The notes beneath the pieces are model-generated. The model saw nothing but the letters and a program-made list of their open reading frames with translations. It had not been told where the DNA came from and made no database searches. The position numbers were made by a program, and so were the translations under genes. Source: a bacterium 1XD42-54 (GTDB lineage Bacteria > Bacillota > Clostridia > Lachnospirales > Lachnospiraceae). Taken from it: a stretch of 64,000 nucleotides of DNA. Location: positions 107,210-171,209 of the forward strand of contig RAZH01000010.1 in the NCBI GenBank assembly GCA_003612585.1, written 5' to 3'. This document shows, piece by piece, positions 26,641 to 34,743 of the stretch; within the stretch, counting starts at the first letter, position 1, and each line of letters starts with the position of its first letter.

Positions 26641-27690
26641 ATGAAAATTGGGGAAACGATCCGGAAATATCGGAAACAGGCAAATCTTACACAGGAGCAG
26701 CTGGCAGATTATCTGGGTGTTACGGCGCCGGCAGTCAACAAATGGGAAAATGGCGCTTCTTTGCCGGATATTTCTCTGGTGGCGCCGATTGCAAGAGTGT
26801 TCGGCATTCATACGGATGAATTGCTCTCTTATAAAGAAACACTTACGGATGAGGAGATTGCCCGCATCGGAGAAGAGTTTTCAAAGCGCTTGATGGAAGG
26901 CGATTACGAAGCGCTTTTTGCATGGGCGATGAAACAGATTACGGATTATCCGAACTGTGAGAAGCTTCAAGCCATGCTTTTGCCTGGGCTGGATTCTTTC
27001 CGGGGAATCCTGGGCGCAGAGTATCCAGCGCAGTACGATGAGGCGATTGAAAAAGCGTATTTGAGGCTGCTTGGTAGTCAGGACCCGGAAATGCGACGGA
27101 TGGCGGCGTACTTTTTGTTTTATGCGTATTTGAACCGGGAAGCGTATGACCGTGCGGAGGAAATGCTGACCTATGTTTCGCGGTGGGATACGGAACATCA
27201 GAAGATGCAGGCGCTTTTGTGCGTGCGAAAAGGTGAAGAGGCAAAGGCATGGGAGATTTACGAGCGGATGATCCTGGACGGATATGGGACGATTGATCAT
27301 GCATTTATGGGAATCTATTCGCTGGCGCATACACAGGGGAATCGGGAACATTGTGCGTTTATCATCGAAAAACAGGAGCAGATTGCCAGGACTTTGGAAA
27401 TTGGGAAATACCAGGAAGTATGTTTAAGATTTTTGCAGTCAGTAGAAGAAAAGGAAAAAGAAACGGCGCTGGAGCTTCTGGAGACGATGATAGAGGGGCT
27501 GAGTGATCTGGATGGATTCTATCAATCCAGACTGTATGCCCACCTTGCGTCAAATGCTAAATCAAAGGAAAACAGTGGGTTTACAGAATTTATGTTCAGA
27601 CGGGGTTTGAGTAAGGATGAAGGGCTGGATTTTCTGAAAGATGATCCGCGCTTTTGCAAAATCATGGGACAAGAAGTTCAAAAAGGCTAA
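26641..27690 (+). CDS. XRE-family regulator with TPR-like C-terminal domain
   Basis: The 349-residue protein has an N-terminal helix-turn-helix (about residues 1-60: ETIRKYRKQANLTQEQLADYL then TAPAVNKWENG) and a long helical-repeat region to the C-terminus. This layout recalls XRE regulators that sense a ligand or partner by TPR-like repeats. CAGGGAGGAA precedes the ATG at 26641; the open frame upstream to 26491 is not needed. It directly precedes the MerR-type gene, but the promoter at 27717 separates them. Confidence 0.75.
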   Translation: MKIGETIRKYRKQANLTQEQLADYLGVTAPAVNKWENGASLPDISLVAPIARVFGIHTDELLSYKETLTDEEIARIGEEFSKRLMEGDYEALFAWAMKQITDYPNCEKLQAMLLPGLDSFRGILGAEYPAQYDEAIEKAYLRLLGSQDPEMRRMAAYFLFYAYLNREAYDRAEEMLTYVSRWDTEHQKMQALLCVRKGEEAKAWEIYERMILDGYGTIDHAFMGIYSLAHTQGNREHCAFIIEKQEQIARTLEIGKYQEVCLRFLQSVEEKEKETALELLETMIEGLSDLDGFYQSRLYAHLASNAKSKENSGFTEFMFRRGLSKDEGLDFLKDDPRFCKIMGQEVQKG

Positions 27691-27716
27691 AAAATGAAAA
27701 ATATTTGCATTTTTGC

Positions 27717-27747
27717 TTGACTCTCAACCAGGTTCAGGGTGTAAATT
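27717..27747 (+). promoter_or_regulatory. MerR-type promoter/operator with 19-bp spacer
   Basis: TTGACT (27717-27722) and TAAATT (27742-27747) are 19 bp apart, the overlong spacing typical of promoters activated by MerR-family DNA distortion. The spacer is covered by a dyad centred on 27730 (ACtCTcAACC-a-GGTTcAGgGT, 8 of 10 pairs). It lies 29 bp before the MerR-type gene, so autoregulation of the regulator and the yidC-like gene is expected. Confidence 0.8.
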
Positions 27748-27775
27748 GCAGAAAAAACAAAAAGGAGCTGGTCAA

Positions 27776-28477
27776 ATGAGGATTAGTGAAGCGGCAAAAA
27801 TAACAGGACTTTCTGTCAGTAATATCCGGTTTTATGAGAAAAAGGGTTTGCTGGCGCCAGTTCGTGAGGAAGAGAGCAAATACCGGGATTATGCAAAAGA
27901 GGATATTGCGCAGCTGAAACGAATTATCTTATATCGGAAAATGAACATTCCGGTGGAAACGATCTATTTGTTGCAAAAAGGAGAGGCTTCGCTTGAGGGC
28001 GTGTTGAAACGGCAGGAGGAGGAGCTTACGGCGCAGCGTGAGATGCTGGAGGGCTCCATTGAGCTTTGCAGGAAAATCCTTGCAGCAGGAGATTGGCAGT
28101 CGCTGGATGTCGATTATTATCTGAATTATGTACACTCAGAAGAGGAATACGGAAAGCGATTTGCACAGGTTGATGAGTTTTTGGAGGATTGGTCTGAGTT
28201 TTCAAAGCTCTCGGAAGGAATGTATCCGCTGATGGGAAGCCGGCGTTTGGCGGGGCTGACTGCAAGCCGGCGGGCTGTAAGAGGAATTTCTCTGGTGGTT
28301 TTGATCGTGTATTTTGCGCTGCCGGCGGTTGCACTGTGGGAGCAGTATGAGGAGAATGGCAGAATTATGCCGCGCAGCATTGTTTTTTGGAGTGTCTGGG
28401 CGCTTGCGTTAGGCTGGGCATTTTGGCATTTCCGGAAATTACAAAAGCGGGAAAGGAAGGAGGAGGCACAGAAATGA
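27776..28477 (+). CDS. MerR-family regulator with C-terminal membrane domain
   Basis: The 233-residue protein starts with the MerR winged helix (RISEAAKITGLSVSNIRFYEKKGLL, then YRDYAKEDIAQLKRI), continues with a coiled coil to about residue 105 and a soluble linker, and ends with two membrane segments (about 170-190 and 203-221). A membrane-tethered MerR protein is unusual. The stop overlaps the ATG of the yidC-like gene (ATGA), so the two are translationally coupled. AAAGGAG precedes the ATG at 27776. The membrane part probably senses an envelope signal (inference). Confidence 0.85.
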   Translation: MRISEAAKITGLSVSNIRFYEKKGLLAPVREEESKYRDYAKEDIAQLKRIILYRKMNIPVETIYLLQKGEASLEGVLKRQEEELTAQREMLEGSIELCRKILAAGDWQSLDVDYYLNYVHSEEEYGKRFAQVDEFLEDWSEFSKLSEGMYPLMGSRRLAGLTASRRAVRGISLVVLIVYFALPAVALWEQYEENGRIMPRSIVFWSVWALALGWAFWHFRKLQKRERKEEAQK

Positions 28478-29115
28478 TAGCGCAGGGAATCAGACAGACA
28501 ATTGAATGGATCTACAGTTTTTGCGGAGATTATGGAGTTGCTATCGTGCTTCTTACTATTACAATCCGGGTTCTTATGGTTCCATTGAGTGTACAGCAGA
28601 GAAAGCAGATGAAAAAGCAGCAGGAGCTCAGTGCACAGATGGAAGAGCTGAAACGGAAATATAAGAAAAATCCACAGAAGCAAAACGAGGAGCTTCAAAA
28701 GCTGTATCAGGAAAAAGGGATTGGAGGAGCAGGCTGTCTGCTCAGCTTTCTACAGTTTCCGGTTATGCTTGGTCTGTATCATGGAATCCAGATGATCGAG
28801 GCATCGGGCACTACTGTTTTGCTTCCATGGGTTTCCTCCCTTCTTTTGCGGGATACCACGCTTCTTTTGCCGGTCGCAACGCTTGTGGTGCAGTTTTTGC
28901 CGCAGACGTATCCGTATATCCGGCATTTTCAAGCGCTTGGCCTTCAAAAGATGTCCTGGAAGGTGGTACTTATGATGCTGGCGCTCAACAGCACTTTTGT
29001 ATTTGTGATTCCGTCGGGCGTCGGGTTGTATTACTTTGTGTCCGGGGTGTTTACCGCAGCAGAACAGCTGGTGATGAATCTGAAAGGTATGCAAAGACAG
29101 CCGGCGCAGGCTTAG
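28474..29115 (+). CDS. YidC/Oxa1/SpoIIIJ-family membrane protein insertase, short paralogue
   Basis: The 213-residue protein has the YidC core: a first membrane segment with TITIRVLMVPLSVQQRKQMKK carrying the hydrophilic-groove arginine, a cytoplasmic coiled coil (MEELKRKYKKNPQKQNEELQ), then GAGCLLSFLQFPVMLGLYHG and three more membrane segments. It lacks an N-terminal lipoprotein signal, and it is shorter than housekeeping Gram-positive YidC. The housekeeping copy is normally next to rpmH/rnpA, so this is probably an accessory insertase. Coupling to the MerR gene suggests inducible expression. Confidence 0.85.
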   Translation: MIAQGIRQTIEWIYSFCGDYGVAIVLLTITIRVLMVPLSVQQRKQMKKQQELSAQMEELKRKYKKNPQKQNEELQKLYQEKGIGGAGCLLSFLQFPVMLGLYHGIQMIEASGTTVLLPWVSSLLLRDTTLLLPVATLVVQFLPQTYPYIRHFQALGLQKMSWKVVLMMLALNSTFVFVIPSGVGLYYFVSGVFTAAEQLVMNLKGMQRQPAQA

Positions 29116-29162
29116 CTTTCTGAACAGATTTTCTTCATAATAAGACATAAGCAGGAGAAGTG

Positions 29163-29705
29163 ATGAAGGAAGAAAGAATCACGTATGAGATCTTTCGATC
29201 AAAAAGAAAAACGCTGGCGCTCCAGGTAAGACGGGACGGCAGCGTTGTAGTCCGTGCGCCGTATCGTATATCCGAGGTACGAATACGGGAATTTGTAAAC
29301 CGAAATAAAGTCTGGATTCTGGAGCGCCAGGAAAAATTTGCGCAGATACGGATGCAGCAGCGGCAGTTTTCACAGGAAGAACGGGTAGCAGGAAGAGCAG
29401 CTGCGAAGCAGTATGTTCCGCAGAGAGTGGCCTGGTATGCGGACAGAATGGGCGTGACCTATGAAAAGATCACAATACGGGAACAGAAAACACGCTGGGG
29501 AAGCTGCAGCAGCACAGGTAGTTTGAATTTTAACTGGAAACTGATGCTGCTGCCGCAGGAATTATTGGATTATGTAGTCGTACATGAACTGGCGCACCGT
29601 AAGGTTATGAATCATTCTCCGGCGTTCTGGGCTGTTGTGGAAGCGGAGCTTCCGAATTATCGTGAGCTCCGTGCGAAGCTGAAGGAGTATGCAGTTTTGA
29701 TGTGA
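29163..29705 (+). CDS. YgjP-like M48-type metallopeptidase domain protein
   Basis: The 180-residue protein belongs to the YgjP/DUF45 family. It has the zinc motif HELAHRKVMNHSPAFW and the preceding TRWGSCSSTGSLNFNWKL block. Biological substrates are not established. AGGAG lies 5 bp before the ATG at 29163; GTG 29160 is an alternative. The last 100 bp overlap the 3' end of the convergent iron-sulphur protein gene. Confidence 0.85.
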   Translation: MKEERITYEIFRSKRKTLALQVRRDGSVVVRAPYRISEVRIREFVNRNKVWILERQEKFAQIRMQQRQFSQEERVAGRAAAKQYVPQRVAWYADRMGVTYEKITIREQKTRWGSCSSTGSLNFNWKLMLLPQELLDYVVVHELAHRKVMNHSPAFWAVVEAELPNYRELRAKLKEYAVLM

Positions 29706-30549
29706 TTGCGCCGGTGGGACAGATTTTTTTGCATTGTCCACAGCGGATGCATTCCGGACTGTTGATCTGCTTTTCGGGATTCACCTGCATTTTGCATACT
29801 TTTGCGCATGCGCCGCAGTGTGTGCACTTTTCCGGATTCACCTGGTAGCGGAAGATTGCTACGGAATTAAATGCAGAATAAATTGCGCCAAGCGGGCAGA
29901 TATATTTGCAAAACGGCCGGTATAGGATAACAGACAGGATGATGAGTGCGATAAGCAGTACATTTTTCCAGGCGTACAGCCACCCCACTGCGTTTCGCAT
30001 GGATTGATTCAGCAATACCAGCGGAACGCTGCCCTCAAGCGTACCGACGGGGCAGATAAGCTTGCAGAAATACGGCGCGCCCTGCCCTAAAATATCCACC
30101 AGAAACAAGGGGAGCAGGATGACAAACACGAGCAGAAATACGTATTTCAGCCTGCGCAAAAGCCGGTCACCGCGGAAGGTTTTGATCTTTTTCGGAACCG
30201 GTATTTTGTACAACAAATCCTGTATCAAACCGAACGGACACAGAAAACCGCAGACAAAGCGGCCCATCAAAGCACCGACAAACATCAGAAATCCTGCAAC
30301 GTAAAAGGTGAATTTGAAATTCCAGCTGCCAATCACGGCCTGCAGCGCGCCGACCGGACAGGAGCCAAGGGCGCCGGGACAGGAATAACAGTTGATACCG
30401 GGCAGACACAGGTTTTTGAGTTTACCCGTATATATTTTTCCACGGGCAAAACCGATCAAGTAACTATTTGTAAGCAGCGCCCAGAGTATCTGAACTCTGT
30501 GACGCGGCCATTCATTCAGTTTTTTGTTCTTATTTTTCTTCTTATCCAA
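29605..30549 (-). CDS. NapH/YccM-like 4Fe-4S membrane protein
   Basis: The protein has about five membrane segments, two CxxxCP motifs characteristic of NapH-type electron-transfer proteins (CGFLCPFGL and CKYICPLGA) and a C-terminal pair of ferredoxin motifs (CTHCGACAKVC, then CIRCGQCKKICP). It should pass electrons at the membrane to an unknown partner. The frame is open to 30594, but TTG 30549 (DKKKNKNKKL) has GGAG at good distance and overlaps the end of the 49-aa CXXC gene, which suggests coupling. The start is not certain. The His/Pro-rich tail overlaps the convergent peptidase gene. Confidence 0.8.
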   Translation of the reverse strand: MDKKKNKNKKLNEWPRHRVQILWALLTNSYLIGFARGKIYTGKLKNLCLPGINCYSCPGALGSCPVGALQAVIGSWNFKFTFYVAGFLMFVGALMGRFVCGFLCPFGLIQDLLYKIPVPKKIKTFRGDRLLRRLKYVFLLVFVILLPLFLVDILGQGAPYFCKLICPVGTLEGSVPLVLLNQSMRNAVGWLYAWKNVLLIALIILSVILYRPFCKYICPLGAIYSAFNSVAIFRYQVNPEKCTHCGACAKVCKMQVNPEKQINSPECIRCGQCKKICPTGAITSKLHTPSASHGAHDNSEAPLPQQPRTPENDS

Positions 30550-30691
30550 TTCCAATACACTCCAGACATATATTGATTGCTTTTGTAAAGACAACGGTCA
30601 TTTCACCGCGGAAAATCCCAATGCCCATCATAAGAAGCCCCAGCGCAGCAAGGGATATACCGGCTGCGCGGGAACGTAGGAACTGCTTCAT
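30542..30691 (-). CDS. 49-aa CD1871A-family CXXC motif protein
   Basis: A short gene reads MKQFLRSRAAG, a hydrophobic segment (about residues 11-27) and ends TKAINICLECIGIG. The terminal AINICLECIGIG is the hallmark of the CD1871A-like CXXC family as I remember it. AAAGGAG lies at good distance before the ATG at 30691. It overlaps the start region of the iron-sulphur protein gene by 8 bp, so the two form one unit. The CLEC pair could be a redox-active or metal-binding site on a single-span membrane peptide. Function is unknown. Confidence 0.85.
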   Translation of the reverse strand: MKQFLRSRAAGISLAALGLLMMGIGIFRGEMTVVFTKAINICLECIGIG

Positions 30692-30772
30692 GGTTTATAC
30701 TCCTTTGCAATGAAACAAGTTGGTTTAAAATTTATATTCCTTTTGTATGTACATGCTGTAAAGGCAGAAATT

Positions 30773-30805
30773 ATTATAACACAACATTCACAGAAAGTCT
30801 GTGAA
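30773..30805 (-). promoter_or_regulatory. promoter with dyad operator for the iron-sulphur module
   Basis: On the minus strand a perfect TATAAT lies at 30778-30773. A perfect 8-bp inverted repeat, TTCACAGA-AAG-TCTGTGAA (30787-30805), covers the place of the -35, which is weak (CAGACT). This is the arrangement of an operator or activator site. The cognate regulator is unknown. Confidence 0.6.
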
Positions 30806-30839
30806 AAACATATGTATTTTTAGGGTACATAGAAAAGGG

Positions 30840-30868
30840 TTGCATCTGAAAATAAAATGTGCTACTAT
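30840..30868 (+). promoter_or_regulatory. promoter of the homoserine dehydrogenase operon
   Basis: TTGCAT at 30840-30845 and TACTAT at 30863-30868 are 17 bp apart. The leader to the first ATG is about 90 nt and shows no T-box or obvious terminator. Confidence 0.55.
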
Positions 30869-30962
30869 CCTTGAGGAATATACAAACGTGTTTCTGACGC
30901 AAACAAAATGTTGGTTTTATGCCCAAAGACAGACTTTGCGTCAGGCAAAAAGGAGAAAGGAC

Positions 30963-31406
30963 ATGCCGGATAAGACGAAGTATTTTGTGGTCAGGCAGAA
31001 GGCTGTGCCTGAGGTTTTATTAAAGGTAGTGGAAGCAAAACGCCTTTTGGATACAGGCCGTGTGGAAACGGTGCAGGAAGCAGCCGACCAGGTTGGTATC
31101 AGCAGAAGTTCGTTTTATAAGTATAAGGATGATATTTTCCCGTTCCGGGACAATGTAAAAGGAAAAACGCTTACCTTTGTCATGCAGATGCATGATGAAC
31201 CGGGGCTGCTCTCGGAAGTATTGAATGTTGTGGCAGAGTATAAAGCAAATATCCTGACCATTCATCAGAGTATTCCGACGAACGGAGTGGCTACACTGAC
31301 GCTCAGTGTGGAGGTGCTTCCGGCGACCGGAGACGTATCGAGCATGATCGAAACGATTGAGGGGAAAGCCGGAATCCAGTATCTGAAAATTTTGGCACGG
31401 GAATGA
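30963..31406 (+). CDS. ACT-domain protein, PheB/UPF0735-like
   Basis: The 147-residue protein has an N-terminal helix-turn-helix-like part (VQEAADQVGISRSSFYKYKDDIFPF) and a C-terminal ACT domain (LTFVMQMHDEPGLLSEVLNVVAEYKANILTI with key DEPGLLS). ACT domains bind amino acids. The neighbour is homoserine dehydrogenase, 54 bp downstream, so it may regulate the threonine branch in response to an amino acid (inference). AAAAGGAG precedes the ATG at 30963; the longer open frame upstream crosses the promoter. Confidence 0.85.
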   Translation: MPDKTKYFVVRQKAVPEVLLKVVEAKRLLDTGRVETVQEAADQVGISRSSFYKYKDDIFPFRDNVKGKTLTFVMQMHDEPGLLSEVLNVVAEYKANILTIHQSIPTNGVATLTLSVEVLPATGDVSSMIETIEGKAGIQYLKILARE

Positions 31407-31460
31407 AAAGAGATAGCCGGATTTACAGCCGGCGCATGACAGGGAAAGAAGGAGGACAAA

Positions 31461-32669
31461 ATGGTACAGGTTGCAGTGTTAGGATATGGTACAGTAGGTT
31501 CAGGGGTTGTGGAGGTGATCGAGACCAACCACGACAGCATACTCGCAAAGGCAGGCGTGGATCTTCAGGTCAAATATGTCCTGGATTTGCGGGAATTCCC
31601 AGGTGATCCGATCGAAAAGAAGCTTGTGCATGATTATGATGTGATTGTAAATGACCCGGAAGTCGATATTGTTGTTGAGGTGATGGGCGGAACGAATCCG
31701 GCTTACACGTTTACAAAGCGCGCATTGGAGGCCGGAAAAAGTGTGTGTACCTCAAACAAGGAGCTGGTAGCGCGTCACGGGACAGAGTTACAGCAGATTG
31801 CGGGGGAGCACCATGCAAGCTATCTGTTTGAAGCAAGCTGTGGAGGCGGAATTCCGATTATCCGTCCGCTGCGCACTTCATTGACTGCTGATGTGATTGA
31901 CGAGATTACCGGTATTTTAAATGGTACGACCAATTATATTTTGAGCAAAATGATTGACGAGGGCCTGGAATTTGAAGAAGTTCTGCGGGATGCACAGCAA
32001 AAGGGCTACGCGGAGCGCAATCCGGAGGCGGATGTCGAGGGACACGATGCATGCCGGAAAATTGCGATTCTTTCCTCTTTGGCTTATGGCAAATGCGTTG
32101 ATTTCACTGATATATATACAGAAGGAATTACGAGAATTACGTCTGCGGATATTCAGTACGCAAAGGCAATGAAAAAGACGATCAAGCTTCTGGCTTACAG
32201 TAGCAGGCAGGAGAATCAGGTGATGGCTATGGTAGCGCCGTACCTGGTAGATAAAAACGACCCGCTGTACGCGGTAAACGGTGTGTTTAACGCGATTTTT
32301 GTCCATGGAAACATGCTGGGCGACGCAATGTTCTATGGACAGGGAGCAGGCAAAGAAGCGACAGCGAGCGCTGTGGTGGGCGATGTGATTGAAGAAGCGC
32401 AGATGCTCGGAAAAGGCGTGGTTGCTTCCTGGAGTCCTGAGAAACAGGTGCTCACTGACGTATCGGGTACGTCAAAACGTTTCTTTGTCCGCGTAAAGGG
32501 AAGTGCGGCCGACAGCTCTGCGGCAGAAAAAGCTTTCGGTAAAATTGAAGTGGTAGATGCAGGACTGGCGCAGGAATACGGTTTTGTGACAGAATGTATG
32601 ACAGAGGCAGAGTATGAAGATCGCGCTTCAAAGATGGAGAACGTGCTTGGTATGCTTCGCATCCGTTAA
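31461..32669 (+). CDS. hom: homoserine dehydrogenase
   Basis: Hom reduces aspartate semialdehyde to homoserine, the precursor of threonine and methionine. The 402-residue protein has the NAD(P) loop LGYGTVGSGVVEV, the catalytic block ILNGTTNYILSKM, the signature EADVEGHDACRKIAILSSLAYG and a C-terminal ACT-like segment (TDVSGTSKRFFVRVKG) for feedback control. GAAGGAGGA precedes the ATG. No thrB or thrC is in the window. Confidence 0.95.
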   Translation: MVQVAVLGYGTVGSGVVEVIETNHDSILAKAGVDLQVKYVLDLREFPGDPIEKKLVHDYDVIVNDPEVDIVVEVMGGTNPAYTFTKRALEAGKSVCTSNKELVARHGTELQQIAGEHHASYLFEASCGGGIPIIRPLRTSLTADVIDEITGILNGTTNYILSKMIDEGLEFEEVLRDAQQKGYAERNPEADVEGHDACRKIAILSSLAYGKCVDFTDIYTEGITRITSADIQYAKAMKKTIKLLAYSSRQENQVMAMVAPYLVDKNDPLYAVNGVFNAIFVHGNMLGDAMFYGQGAGKEATASAVVGDVIEEAQMLGKGVVASWSPEKQVLTDVSGTSKRFFVRVKGSAADSSAAEKAFGKIEVVDAGLAQEYGFVTECMTEAEYEDRASKMENVLGMLRIR

Positions 32670-32719
32670 AGCGTCTGGTAAAGTAATCTGCAAGAAGTAC
32701 TGGAGAAAGGATAATGCTG

Positions 32720-32743
32720 GGCTGGCGCGAAAGCCGGCCTTTT
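32720..32743 (+). terminator. hairpin with T-run between hom and the apgM-like gene
   Basis: GGCTGGC at 32720-32726 pairs with GCCGGCC at 32733-32739, followed by TTTT. It may partially reduce read-through into the next gene, since no separate promoter is seen after it. Confidence 0.5.
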
Positions 32744-32762
32744 GCATGATTTGGTAAAAGAG

Positions 32763-33965
32763 ATGAAATATATTGTAATTCTCGGAGATGGAATGGCGGA
32801 CGAAGCACAGGAGAGCCTTGGCGGAAAGACACCGCTTGAGGCAGCTAAGACTCCGACGATGGATGCGCTTGCCGCACAGGCGGAAGTAGGCTTGCTTAAG
32901 ACAATTCCGGAAGGTATGAGTCCGGGAAGCGATACGGCGAATCTGGCTGTAATGGGTTACAATCCAAGGGAGTACTATACAGGGCGTTCCCCGCTGGAAG
33001 CGCTGAGTATCGGTGTACCGATGATGGATACGGATGTGGCTATGCGTTGCAATTTCGTGACACTCTCCGAAGAAGAGCCCTATGAAAAAAAGAGAATACT
33101 GGATCACAGTTCCAGTGAGATCAGCACGGAAGATGCGGCTGTTCTTCTGGAGGCAGTGCGTGCAGAGCTGGAAAATGATATGTTTCAGTTTTATCTTGGA
33201 ACAAGTTACCGCCACTGCGTGATCTGGACGAATGGAAAGGTTGAACCTCTGACTCCGCCGCACGATCACCTGACCGAAGTGATTGAGGATTATCTTCCTG
33301 CAAATCCTGCAATTCTGGCTATGATGAAGCGAAGCTATGAGATTCTTGCGGACCATCCGATTAACCGGGAACGAAAGGCAAAGGGGCTGAATCCGGCCAA
33401 CAGCTGCTGGTTCTGGGGTGCTGGAACGAAGCCGATGATCACTTCTTTTGAGGAGAAGTATGGCAAAAAGGGCGTTATGATATCCGCAGTTGATCTGCTC
33501 AAAGGGATTGCGGTAGGCGCAGGGATGAGAAATGTAATAGTGCCGGGAGCGAATGGCGGTCTTCATACGAATTATGAGGGAAAAGCACAGTCAGCAGTCG
33601 ATGCGCTTTTAAAAGATGGCGCAGATTTTGTATATGTACATTTGGAAGGCCCGGATGAAATGGGACACCAGGGGAGCCTGGAGCGCAAGGTTCAGGCGAT
33701 TGAATATTTGGATGAACGGGTAATTCGTCTGGTGAAAGAACAGATGGATGCTTCCGGGGAGCCGTACCGCATGTTGATTCTGCCGGATCACCCGACCCCG
33801 CTTCGCATTCGTACCCATACTTCAGACCCGGTGCCCTATCTGCTGTATGACAGCAGGAAAAAACTCGGGGATGGAAAAGCCTATGGCGAGACGAGCGCAA
33901 AGAAAAGCGGGATTCTTCGCGAAGAAGGCTTCCGAATGATGGATGTGCTGCTGGAACGCAGTTGA
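32763..33965 (+). CDS. ApgM-type alkaline-phosphatase-superfamily protein, possible homoserine kinase
   Basis: The 400-residue protein is an archaeal-type cofactor-independent phosphoglycerate mutase homologue. Metal and nucleophile motifs are GDGMADEAQESLGG, GMSPGSDTANLAVMGYNP (Ser nucleophile region), HLEGPDEMGHQG and ILPDHPTPLRIRTH. Placement directly after hom suggests a role in threonine synthesis: members of this family have, as I recall, been shown genetically to act as homoserine kinase in bacteria lacking ThrB. Glycolytic mutase activity remains the alternative. The ATG at 32763 has only a weak GGTAAAAGAG site. Confidence 0.8.
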   Translation: MKYIVILGDGMADEAQESLGGKTPLEAAKTPTMDALAAQAEVGLLKTIPEGMSPGSDTANLAVMGYNPREYYTGRSPLEALSIGVPMMDTDVAMRCNFVTLSEEEPYEKKRILDHSSSEISTEDAAVLLEAVRAELENDMFQFYLGTSYRHCVIWTNGKVEPLTPPHDHLTEVIEDYLPANPAILAMMKRSYEILADHPINRERKAKGLNPANSCWFWGAGTKPMITSFEEKYGKKGVMISAVDLLKGIAVGAGMRNVIVPGANGGLHTNYEGKAQSAVDALLKDGADFVYVHLEGPDEMGHQGSLERKVQAIEYLDERVIRLVKEQMDASGEPYRMLILPDHPTPLRIRTHTSDPVPYLLYDSRKKLGDGKAYGETSAKKSGILREEGFRMMDVLLERS

Positions 33966-34035
33966 GCGATTGGTTGTCCGGTCAGTTTGCCGGTAGTAGA
34001 CTGGCCGGTTTAAAAAGTTGTGAAGGAAAGAAGAA

Positions 34036-34080
34036 GGCTGCTGACAAAAGGAAATCTACCTTTGCGGCAGCTTTTTGCGT
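34036..34080 (+). terminator. intrinsic terminator after the hom operon
   Basis: GGCTGCTGACAAAAGG pairs with CCTTTGCGGCAGC (with bulges), followed by TTTTT at 34072-34076. Confidence 0.75.
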
Positions 34081-34220
34081 AAAGGGATATATCGTGAAAC
34101 TAAAATGTGTAAATTTTTTCTCATACAAAAATCATGCACCGAAAACAGGGATTCCTCCATCTAATAGGTGTAAGTTGTTTTAAAACCGGTGAAAGTGTCC
34201 AGGACAAGAGGAGGAGTAAC

Positions 34221-34721
34221 ATGCAGATTTTGGTAAGAAAGGCACAACGCGGGGATCCGGATGCCTTTGTTTCCCTGATAGAGGAAAATAAGAGCAGTCT
34301 GTACCGCGTAGCCAAAGGATTTTTCCAAAGTGAGGATGATATTGCGGATGCAATATCCGAAACTGTTTTGTCTGCGTATGAGCATATCGGGGACCTGAAA
34401 AGGAGTGAATATTTTCGGACATGGCTGATACGGATTTTGATTAACTGCTGCAACGGAATGCTGCGTGAGCGCAAACGCTGCGAAGTGACGGAAGTTTTCC
34501 CGGAAATTCGCTATCTGGAGAATGATTTTTCCAATGTGGAATTCCGTGAAATGCTGTCATCGTTTCCGGAGGACTGCCGTACGATTTTGCTGCTGTATTA
34601 TGGCGAGCAGTTTTCTACGCGGGAGATCGCACAGATTCTCGAAATGAAAGAAAATACAGTGAAAAGCAAGCTTCGGCGTAGCCGCAATGAGCTGCGAGAA
34701 ACAATTGTGTATAGTTTATGA
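34221..34721 (+). CDS. ECF-type RNA polymerase sigma factor
   Basis: The 166-residue protein has sigma region 2 (VSLIEENKSSLYRVAKGFFQSEDDIADAISET with the DAISE core) and region 4 (FPEDCRTILLLYYGEQFSTREIAQIL, ENTVKSKLRRSRNEL), with no extra domain. GAGGAGGAG precedes the ATG at 34221. The next gene, 22 bp downstream, encodes a membrane protein of the DUF4179 anti-sigma type, so the pair is an envelope-responsive regulatory module. The promoter is not clear, but an ECF-type autoregulated one is expected. Confidence 0.9.
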   Translation: MQILVRKAQRGDPDAFVSLIEENKSSLYRVAKGFFQSEDDIADAISETVLSAYEHIGDLKRSEYFRTWLIRILINCCNGMLRERKRCEVTEVFPEIRYLENDFSNVEFREMLSSFPEDCRTILLLYYGEQFSTREIAQILEMKENTVKSKLRRSRNELRETIVYSL

Positions 34722-34743
34722 GATCTGATAGGAGGATTTGAGT

